Part shown: positions 6,018 to 12,299 of the stretch, in pieces
Layout: each line of letters starts with the position of its first letter
Position numbering within the stretch: the stretch's first letter is position 1
Assembly: GCA_011524845.1 (NCBI GenBank)
Contig: WTJL01000006.1
Coordinates: 4,272-17,282, forward strand
From: Flavobacteriales bacterium
Lineage (GTDB): Bacteria > Bacteroidota > Bacteroidia > Flavobacteriales_D > Sanyastnellaceae
DNA: 13,011 bases
Direction of reading: 5' to 3'
Program-made: the position numbers and the translations under genes
Notes under the pieces: generated by a model
The model's input: the letters and a program-made list of their open reading frames with translations, nothing else
Databases searched by the model: none
What the model was told of the DNA's origin: nothing

Positions 6018-7471
6018 CCTCGGCGCGCCCCATGCCTCTGTGGATCGCCTTGGCTCCGGTGGTCCTGCTCGTCGCCCTTCTCGGGGCCGACGTGGTGTAC
6101 TTTGGAGAAGACAGCTCGTACGGCTCCAACCAAATTGCCCTGCTCCTCGCGGCGCTGTTCGCAGGGGCGCTCGGCATGGGTCGCGGAACCACGTGGACTC
6201 AGATTCGTGACGCCATTGCACACAGCATCGGCACGGCCACGGAAGCCATCTTGATTTTGCTCCTTATCGGCGCGCTCTCCGGCACGTGGCTGCTGGCTGG
6301 CATCATCCCAGCCTTCATCCATTACGGCATGATGATTCTGCAGCCCAACATCTTCTTGTTCGCGGCGTGCGTCGTGTGCGCAGTGTTGTCTTTGGCCACG
6401 GGAAGTTCGTGGGGCACTGTGGGAACGGTGGGCATCGCCTTGGTCGGCATCGGCCAGGCGCTCGGCCTCTCCGAAGGATGGGTCGCGGGCGCCATCATCA
6501 GCGGAGCCTACTTCGGGGACAAAATGTCGCCACTCAGCGACACGACCAACCTCGCCCCTGCCGTGGCAGGCACGGATTTGATCACCCACATTCGGTACAT
6601 GACCTACACGACTGGGCCAAGCATTGGCGTGGCGCTCGTGGTCTTCCTGATCGTGGGCTTCGGAGGCGGAGCCGCCGACGAAAGCGCCCAACTTGCCCCA
6701 GGCTTCGCCGAGGCGGTGTCGGGGGCGTTCTCCATTCACCCTGGACTTTTTGTTGCGCCCGTGGCCGTGCTGTTGATGATTGCACGCAAGGTGCCCGCGG
6801 CGCCGGCCTTGTTTGTGGGGGTGCTTCTCGGCGCTTTGACTGCCGTGGTGTTCCAACCGGACATCGTCCGTCAAGTCGCAGGCGCAGACCTCGGATTCGC
6901 TTCTGCGGCGTACGTGGCCTCCATGCAGGCGATGGCGCTCGATGTGGCGATTGTGACGGGCCACGATTTGGCCGACGAATTGCTGTCCAGCAGCGGCATG
7001 GCGGGCATGCTCAACACCGTGTGGCTGATTGTGTGCGCAATGACGTTTGGCTCTGTCCTCCAGGCCACAGGCATGCTGGCCCGCATGACCCAAGCCCTCG
7101 TTGTCGGCGTCAACAGCACGTTGGGGCTGATTGGACGGACTGTGGGGGCATGTGTGGCGTTCAACGTCCTCGCCTCGGACCAGTACATCGCGATTGTCGT
7201 GCCGGGCAAAATGATGGGCGACGCCTACGCCGATCGGGGACTGGCTCCTGAAAACCTCAGCCGCACACTCGAAGATGCCGGCACGGTCACCTCCGTGCTG
7301 ATTCCATGGAACACCTGCGGTGTGGCCCAAAGCGGCATCCTTGGGGTGGCCACGTTGGCCTACGCCCCCTATTGCATCTTCAATTGGGTGTCGCCGTTGA
7401 TGACCCTCTTGGTGGCCGGATTGGGTTGGAACGTTCGGAAACTCGACACTGAAGGAGCGGCGACCGCCTGA
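6014..7471 (+). CDS. nhaC: NhaC-family Na+/H+ antiporter
   Basis: The 485-residue polytopic inner-membrane protein has around eleven to twelve hydrophobic segments spread over its length. Family signatures are clear: ATGSSWGTVGTVG (128-140), the highly conserved GAYFGDKMSPLSDTTN block (164-179) continuing LAPAVAGTD, then HIRYM with TTGPS, and near the C-terminus PWNTCG (431-436) with LGVATLAYAPY. NhaC proteins exchange Na+ for H+, exporting sodium; some relatives carry other substrates such as malate/lactate or amino acids, so the exact substrate is inferred. ATG 6014 is chosen for its ATGA overlap with yajC; Met at 6032 is a possible shorter start. In many Bacteroidota the gene after yajC is a YbbR-like gene or coaE, so nhaC here is a local variation. 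Confidence 0.9.
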   Translation: MTSARPMPLWIALAPVVLLVALLGADVVYFGEDSSYGSNQIALLLAALFAGALGMGRGTTWTQIRDAIAHSIGTATEAILILLLIGALSGTWLLAGIIPAFIHYGMMILQPNIFLFAACVVCAVLSLATGSSWGTVGTVGIALVGIGQALGLSEGWVAGAIISGAYFGDKMSPLSDTTNLAPAVAGTDLITHIRYMTYTTGPSIGVALVVFLIVGFGGGAADESAQLAPGFAEAVSGAFSIHPGLFVAPVAVLLMIARKVPAAPALFVGVLLGALTAVVFQPDIVRQVAGADLGFASAAYVASMQAMALDVAIVTGHDLADELLSSSGMAGMLNTVWLIVCAMTFGSVLQATGMLARMTQALVVGVNSTLGLIGRTVGACVAFNVLASDQYIAIVVPGKMMGDAYADRGLAPENLSRTLEDAGTVTSVLIPWNTCGVAQSGILGVATLAYAPYCIFNWVSPLMTLLVAGLGWNVRKLDTEGAATA

Positions 7472-7506
7472 GGTGAACCGCACCCGAGTCCGATTGTTGA
7501 ACCCCC

Positions 7507-10365
7507 ATGTCGAACCTCACTCCTCCCGCCCATCCCGAGGCTGACGCCCGTCAGGACGACCTCATCGTCACGGGCGCTTCGGAACACAATTTGAAGCAGG
7601 TGGACGTGGTTCTGCCACGCAACAAGTTGGTGGTGTTCACAGGGGTAAGTGGGAGCGGAAAATCCAGCTTGGCCTTCGACACACTCTACGCAGAAGGTCA
7701 GCGCCGCTTTTTGGAAACGTTGAGTGCGTACGCCCGGCAGTTCCTTGGAGGCTTGAAGCGTCCGGATGTGGAGTCCATCTCCGGGCTGAGTCCTGTGGTG
7801 GCCATCGAGCAAAAGACCGTGTCCAAAAACCCGCGTTCCACCGTGGGCACCGTGACCGAGTTGCACGACTTTCTGCGCTTGCTCTATGCCCGTGCGGCCG
7901 ATGCCTTCTCTCTGGAAACGGGAGAGCCCATGGTCCGGTACACGGACGACCAAATCACGGACAACATCCTCCACCGGTTTGAAGGCCAAAAATTGCTGCT
8001 GCTCTCCCCCATGGTGCGCGGACGAAAAGGCCACTACCGAGAGCTGTTTGAACAGATCATGCGGCTGGGGTACCTCCGTGCCCGCGTGGATGGAGAATTG
8101 GTGGAGCTCGAATCTGGGTTCAAGGTCGACCGCTACAAGGTTCACGACATTGAAGCGGTGGTGGACCGCATCGTGGTTCGCCCCCAAGACAGCGACCGCA
8201 TCCTGAAGTCGGTCCAGACGGCCCTCACGCTTGGCAAAGGCGCCATGGCCGTGATGTTGTTGGACGGAGACACCCCCGTGCACTTCTCCCGCAACCTCAT
8301 GTGCCCGACCACGGGCCTCGCCTACCCAGAGCCTGAACCCAACCTGTTCAGCTTCAACAGTCCCTACGGCGCTTGCCCCACCTGCAACGGCCTTGGCCAG
8401 GTGGCCCAGGTCGACCCGGAGACGCTCATTCCCGACCCCTCGGTCAGCGTGAAAAAAGGCGGCATTGCCCCGCTCGGGAAACTGAAAGACAACCTGACCT
8501 CGCGCATCGTGGAAGCCATTTTGGCCCAACACGGCTTGCCTTTGTCGACGCCCGTGGGCAAGATTCCGGAGGAGGTCATGGGTCAAATTTTGTACGGCAC
8601 AGACCGCGACGTCAAACTCCAGGACAAAGGGGGCGTACGCGGCGGCACGGTCCCGTTTGAAGGGCTGGTGGCGGCCATTGTTCGGTCTGCAGAAAAAGCG
8701 AAATCCATTCCCCTTCGCAGATGGGCGCAATCGTTCATGCACAAGGTGACCTGCCCCACCTGTGAAGGTGCACGCTTGAAAGCCATCAGCCTTCAATTCA
8801 AGCTCGGCGGCAAAGACATTGGCGAGCTCGGCCGCATGGACCTGCATGAACTCGCGGACTTTTTGGAGCAGGTCGAGCCCCAGCTCTCGGAACGGCAGGC
8901 CACCATCGCCAAGGCCCCGCTGAAAGAGGTACGTGCCCGTCTCGGATTCCTGTTGGACGTGGGGCTTGGGTACCTCAGTTTGGACCGCCCCACACGGAGC
9001 ATCAGCGGCGGAGAAGCGCAACGCATCCGACTGGCCACCCAAATCGGAAGCCGCCTCACGGAGGTCTTGTACATCTTGGACGAGCCCAGCATCGGCCTTC
9101 ATCAGCGGGACAACCGCAAGCTCATCGACAGCTTGTGCGCCCTTCGCGACGCAGGCAACTCGGTCATCGTGGTGGAACACGACGAAGACATGATGCTCGC
9201 GTCCGACCACCTCGTGGACATCGGACCTGGCGCGGGCGTGCACGGGGGACAAATCGTCGCCCAAGGACCTCCCGACAGCCACCTCGATTCTGGGTCGGTC
9301 ACGGCGCAGTACTTGACCGGCGCAAAAACCATCGACGTTCCTGTCAAGCGCCGCAAAGGACACCGGAAGAACCTCATCCTCAAAGGAGCCACAGGACACA
9401 ACCTCAAGTCGGTCCACATCAAGGTCCCGCTGGGATGTTTGGTCGGCGTCAGTGGGGTCAGCGGAAGCGGAAAGAGTTCGCTGATCAACCAAACCCTGTT
9501 GCCAGCGTTGCTCAACCACCTTCACGAGGACATTCGCATCCCCCTCCCCCACAAGACCATCACGGGCTTGCAGCACATCGACAAGTGCATCGCCATCGAC
9601 CAAAGCCCGATTGGCCGCACCCCACGGTCCAATCCCGCCACCTACACGGGACTGATGGACCTCATCCGCACGCAATTCACCCTCCTTCCAGAGGCCAAAA
9701 TCCGCGGCTACAAAAAGGGACGCTTCTCGTTCAATGTGGCCGGTGGCCGGTGCGAAACCTGCAAAGGTGCAGGGGTCCGTACGGTGGAAATGAACTTCCT
9801 TCCCGACGTCCATGTCCCCTGCGAATCGTGCCAAGGGAAGCGGTTCAACCGGGAAACCTTGGAGGTACGTTACCGGGGCAAAAGCATTGCAGACGTCCTC
9901 GCCATGACCGTGGACGACGCCCACGACTTCTTCGAGGCCATTCCCAAAATCCACCGAATCACCTCCACGTTGAAGGCAGTGGGCTTGGGCTACATCACCC
10001 TGGGACAGCAAAGCACCACGCTCAGCGGTGGCGAGGCACAACGGGTGAAACTGGCGTCTGAACTCGCCCGGGTAGGCACGGGAAGCACACTCTACATTTT
10101 GGACGAGCCCACGACGGGCCTTCATTTCCAAGACGTTCAACTTCTCATCGACGTGCTTCACAAGCTCGTGGACCAAGGGAACACTGTTCTGGTCATCGAA
10201 CACCACCTCGATGTGCTGAAGGTGTGCGACCACCTCATCGACATGGGCCCAGAAGGCGGAAAAGACGGGGGCACCTTGGTGGCTGCGGGCACCCCTGACG
10301 CTGTGGCGAACGTTCCAGAAAGCCACACCGGACGGTTCCTCCAGCCCCTCCTTCACAAGGGTTAG
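7507..10365 (+). CDS. uvrA: UvrA, excinuclease ABC subunit A
   Basis: UvrA is the damage-recognition ATPase of nucleotide excision repair; its dimer loads UvrB at lesions. The 952-residue protein is full length with both ABC modules: first Walker A GVSGSGKSS (46-54), signature SISGGEAQR (498-506) and Walker B LYILDEPS (521-528); second Walker A GVSGSGKSS (650-658), signature LSGGEAQRVKLASE, and Walker B LYILDEPTTGLH. The C-terminal zinc module is intact (CETC 749-752 and CESC 772-775). In the first half the pair at 266-269 reads CPTT rather than CxxC, while CPTC at 290-293 and CPTC at 416-419 are kept. It starts 35 bp after nhaC; GATTGTTG at 7492-7499 is a poor -7 candidate. The LOG-family gene follows 48 bp downstream. 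Confidence 0.97.
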   Translation: MSNLTPPAHPEADARQDDLIVTGASEHNLKQVDVVLPRNKLVVFTGVSGSGKSSLAFDTLYAEGQRRFLETLSAYARQFLGGLKRPDVESISGLSPVVAIEQKTVSKNPRSTVGTVTELHDFLRLLYARAADAFSLETGEPMVRYTDDQITDNILHRFEGQKLLLLSPMVRGRKGHYRELFEQIMRLGYLRARVDGELVELESGFKVDRYKVHDIEAVVDRIVVRPQDSDRILKSVQTALTLGKGAMAVMLLDGDTPVHFSRNLMCPTTGLAYPEPEPNLFSFNSPYGACPTCNGLGQVAQVDPETLIPDPSVSVKKGGIAPLGKLKDNLTSRIVEAILAQHGLPLSTPVGKIPEEVMGQILYGTDRDVKLQDKGGVRGGTVPFEGLVAAIVRSAEKAKSIPLRRWAQSFMHKVTCPTCEGARLKAISLQFKLGGKDIGELGRMDLHELADFLEQVEPQLSERQATIAKAPLKEVRARLGFLLDVGLGYLSLDRPTRSISGGEAQRIRLATQIGSRLTEVLYILDEPSIGLHQRDNRKLIDSLCALRDAGNSVIVVEHDEDMMLASDHLVDIGPGAGVHGGQIVAQGPPDSHLDSGSVTAQYLTGAKTIDVPVKRRKGHRKNLILKGATGHNLKSVHIKVPLGCLVGVSGVSGSGKSSLINQTLLPALLNHLHEDIRIPLPHKTITGLQHIDKCIAIDQSPIGRTPRSNPATYTGLMDLIRTQFTLLPEAKIRGYKKGRFSFNVAGGRCETCKGAGVRTVEMNFLPDVHVPCESCQGKRFNRETLEVRYRGKSIADVLAMTVDDAHDFFEAIPKIHRITSTLKAVGLGYITLGQQSTTLSGGEAQRVKLASELARVGTGSTLYILDEPTTGLHFQDVQLLIDVLHKLVDQGNTVLVIEHHLDVLKVCDHLIDMGPEGGKDGGTLVAAGTPDAVANVPESHTGRFLQPLLHKG

Positions 10366-10400
10366 CAAGGCATCGGCGCACGTTGAAACGTCGTGTGTTG

Positions 10401-10408
10401 TACCTTCT
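10401..10408 (+). promoter_or_regulatory. Weak candidate -7 element ahead of the LOG-family gene
   Basis: TACCTTCT matches TAnnTTTG at four of six fixed positions and ends 5 nt before the ATG at 10414, the same offset as the boxes of yajC and the DUF4249 gene. A GTTG lies at 10382-10385, but the 15-bp spacing is too short for a standard -33 element. The gene may simply be read from the uvrA transcript. Confidence 0.25.
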
Positions 10409-10413
10409 TGAGC

Positions 10414-11112
10414 ATGAAGTACAACATCAAGAAGCACCCCAACCTGTCGTGGTCGGACATCAAGAGCAACGACAGTTGGTCCATCTTCAAGATCATGAGC
10501 GAGTTCGTGGAGGGCTACGAAACGCTTCAGGCCATTGGCCCGTGTGTGAGCATCTACGGCTCTGCGCGGACTGGACCTGACACAGACACCTACAAGGCCT
10601 CGCGCGCCGTGGCCTCGGCCCTTGTGGACGCCGGTTACGGGGTCATCACGGGGGGCGGCCCAGGGGTGATGGAGGCAGGCAACCGCGGAGCGCAAGACCG
10701 CGACGGAGTGTCTGTGGGGCTGAACATCGAGCTTCCGTTCGAGCAGAGCCACAACGAGTACATCAACTCTGACACGTGCTTGAACTTCGACTACTTCTTT
10801 GTCCGAAAAGTGATGTTTGTGAAATACAGTCAGGCGTTTGTGGTCATGCCAGGTGGCTTTGGCACCATGGACGAGCTGTTTGAAGCCCTGACGCTCATGC
10901 AAACCAACAAAATCACCAAGCAGCCCATCGTGTTGTACGACAGCGCGTTTTGGGGTGGATTGCTCAATTGGTTCAAGCAAACGATGCTCGACAAGTACAA
11001 AACCATCGGAGATCAAGACGACGACCTGTTCCGACTCGCCGACACGCCCGAGGAAGTCATTGAGCGCATCCAGGGCTTCCACGAAAAGCATGGCCTCTCG
11101 CCCAATTTCTAA
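10414..11112 (+). CDS. LOG-family protein (TIGR00730; cytokinin riboside 5'-monophosphate phosphoribohydrolase-like)
   Basis: The 232-residue Rossmann-fold protein has the two defining motifs: GGGPGVMEA (80-88) and PGGFGTMDE (146-154). It also has the RK pair (131-132) in FFVRKVMF, where the catalytic Arg of LOG enzymes sits; Glu154 is the expected catalytic acid. Characterised LOG enzymes cleave the N-glycosidic bond of nucleoside 5'-monophosphates, releasing a base and ribose 5-phosphate. In bacteria the physiological substrate is usually unknown, and a general role in nucleotide turnover is plausible. About 30 extra N-terminal residues precede the fold. ATG 10414 is preferred over GTG 10393, whose short MCCTFLS extension resembles no family start. 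The gene follows uvrA by 48 bp on the same strand and may be cotranscribed; no direct repair role is shown. Confidence 0.9.
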   Translation: MKYNIKKHPNLSWSDIKSNDSWSIFKIMSEFVEGYETLQAIGPCVSIYGSARTGPDTDTYKASRAVASALVDAGYGVITGGGPGVMEAGNRGAQDRDGVSVGLNIELPFEQSHNEYINSDTCLNFDYFFVRKVMFVKYSQAFVVMPGGFGTMDELFEALTLMQTNKITKQPIVLYDSAFWGGLLNWFKQTMLDKYKTIGDQDDDLFRLADTPEEVIERIQGFHEKHGLSPNF

Positions 11113-11126
11113 GCCGCACGACGGGC

Positions 11127-11134
11127 TACATTTG
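11127..11134 (+). promoter_or_regulatory. -7 promoter element of the T9SS-exported protein gene
   Basis: TACATTTG is an exact match to TAnnTTTG and ends 4 nt before the ATG at 11139. Transcription from it would start at or very near the A of the ATG, giving a leaderless message. A TTT run at 11106-11108 lies 18 bp upstream and is a weak -33 candidate. The 26-bp gap after the LOG gene holds nothing else. Confidence 0.6.
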
Positions 11135-11138
11135 GGGC

Positions 11139-12137
11139 ATGAAACACCTGAATCTCGGATTGGCCGGTGCGATGATCGCTGGCTTGGCATGGGGACAAGA
11201 CGTCCCTTACACCACTGAACTCATCTCACAACCCTACGAATCGATCGAGGAGTATTCCTTGCTCGACCTCGCCCCGGGGTGGGACGATCCTGAAGAAGTG
11301 CTTCCTCTCCCCTTTGACATGGTCGTTTGGGGAGACACGTGCACACTGATGGCCACCGCCAACCTCGGTGAAATGATCCTTGGCGCAGGCAACAACACCC
11401 ACCTCATCGCGCCTTTGTTCGCCGACATCTGCGACGTGGCTCCTGCAGACACGACAGGACAAGACGTGAGCGAAATTCGGTACACCTACGAAGGCGTGGC
11501 ACCCAACCGCGTGTTCAAGGTGGAGTACCACAACATCGGGTTTTACGCCGAGGTGTACGGAGGGGATTCTGTGATCACGGCCAGTCAGCGCGCCACCTAT
11601 CAAGTGTGGCTGCACGAAACCGGAACCATCACCTTTCACTACGGCCCCAACACCATCACCGACCCCGCTTTGATTGCCGAAGGGTTTCTGAACAGTGCAG
11701 GGCTTGTGGGAAACTTTGATCCGTACTCCTACGGCGGCACACTCCTTGTGGCCGAAGGCCCTGCAGACTCCACCGAATTCCAAACCGTCAACGACATCTA
11801 CGGCTGGCTCTACAGCGGAGCCGAGGGCTGGGGCAGCACTTGGCCCAGCGAAGGCACCGGCTACGTCTTCAACCCCATTCAACCCACCAGTGTGTCTTCT
11901 GTGTCCAACCTCCGTGCCTTGGCAGCGTTTCCCAACCCTGCCCACGACGTGTTGCACGTGCAGTGGAACGGTGCACACCCCACCAATGCCGCGTGGGTTG
12001 ACGCCCATGGCCGCTTCGTGGGTTCCGCACGCCTGCACCCCGGACCAACAGCCTTGGAGGTGAGTGACCTCGCCGCCGGTGCCTACACCCTCCGCGTGGA
12101 GGAAGGCTCCGCCATTCGTGTCGTCATTCAGCACTGA
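11139..12137 (+). CDS. Exported protein with type IX secretion (type A) C-terminal sorting domain
   Basis: The 332-residue protein has a Sec signal peptide (MKHLNLGLAGAMIAGLAWGQ, cleavage near residue 19-20), a central beta-rich domain (about 25-250) and a C-terminal sorting domain. The sorting domain starts at about residue 260 with the classic FPNPAHDVLHVQW (FPNP 264-267) and continues with LEVSDLAAGAYTLRVEEG. Type A sorting domains direct proteins through the type IX system to the cell surface or outside. The central part contains IAPLFADICDV, then APNRVFKVEYHNIGF and YQVWLHETGTITFHYGP. This resembles a beta-sandwich module seen in other Bacteroidota secreted proteins, but I cannot name it. 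No protease or glycosidase motif is visible. It probably has its own promoter (TACATTTG at 11127) and terminator (12231-12267). Function unknown. Confidence 0.88.
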   Translation: MKHLNLGLAGAMIAGLAWGQDVPYTTELISQPYESIEEYSLLDLAPGWDDPEEVLPLPFDMVVWGDTCTLMATANLGEMILGAGNNTHLIAPLFADICDVAPADTTGQDVSEIRYTYEGVAPNRVFKVEYHNIGFYAEVYGGDSVITASQRATYQVWLHETGTITFHYGPNTITDPALIAEGFLNSAGLVGNFDPYSYGGTLLVAEGPADSTEFQTVNDIYGWLYSGAEGWGSTWPSEGTGYVFNPIQPTSVSSVSNLRALAAFPNPAHDVLHVQWNGAHPTNAAWVDAHGRFVGSARLHPGPTALEVSDLAAGAYTLRVEEGSAIRVVIQH

Positions 12138-12230
12138 AACTGACACGATGTCACACGGGCAGTGCATCTGCCTGACGATTCTGACAGCCTTGCATCTCAC
12201 TTGACGGGATGGCACAGGAATTGACTGAAC
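12138..12230 (+). other. Structured non-coding region downstream of the T9SS gene
   Basis: No plausible gene lies between the T9SS gene stop and the terminator. Three short dyads occur in a row. The first is TGACA-CGA-TGTCA (12141-12153, perfect 5-bp arms). The second is a 7-bp stem with one G-U pair and a TGCAT loop (12156-12174). The third is an 8-bp stem with one bulge around the loop ACTTGAC (12191-12214). Followed by the strong terminator, this could be a structured 3' UTR that stabilises the message, or a 3'-derived small RNA. I see no internal promoter. Confidence 0.4.
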
Positions 12231-12267
12231 AGGGACGTTGCACTGCGGTGCGACGTCCTTTTTGTTT
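12231..12267 (+). terminator. Strong Rho-independent terminator with a UNCG tetraloop
   Basis: The left arm GGACGTTGCAC (12233-12243) and right arm GTGCGACGTCC (12248-12258) pair over 11 bp with a single T-G wobble. The loop TGCG is closed by C-G and so is a C(UNCG)G-type stable tetraloop. Two further pairs (12232-12259 and 12231-12260) can form. The right arm runs straight into TTTTTGTTT (12259-12267). It ends transcription coming from the T9SS gene, 95-130 nt after its stop codon and just ahead of htpG. Confidence 0.85.
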
Positions 12268-12268
12268 G
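12238..12268 (+). promoter_or_regulatory. Candidate htpG promoter overlapping the terminator
   Basis: TTG at 12238-12240, a 20-bp spacer, then TTTGTTTG at 12261-12268 (one mismatch from TAnnTTTG) gives the standard Bacteroidota -33/-7 geometry. It would start transcription near 12272-12275 and leave a leader of about 25-28 nt. Both elements lie within the terminator hairpin and its T-tract. No Shine-Dalgarno sequence precedes the htpG ATG. Confidence 0.45.
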
Positions 12269-12299
12269 AACCGATTCCAATCCAAGACCACGAAGCGCC

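Noticed and set aside
5993..7483. 496-residue ORF on the - strand opposite nhaC
   Set aside because: Codon-registered antisense shadow with a very His/Arg-rich, domain-free translation. The sense strand has clear NhaC motifs.
10380..10391. ACGTT-GA-AACGT dyad ahead of the LOG gene
   Set aside because: A 5-bp arm with a 2-nt gap is too short to fold well as RNA, and nothing else supports an operator.
7369..11190. 1273-residue ORF on the - strand opposite uvrA and the LOG gene
   Set aside because: It is exactly codon-registered with the two real genes and exists because they lack TTA, CTA and TCA codons. Its translation, rich in His, Val and Asp, shows no domain.
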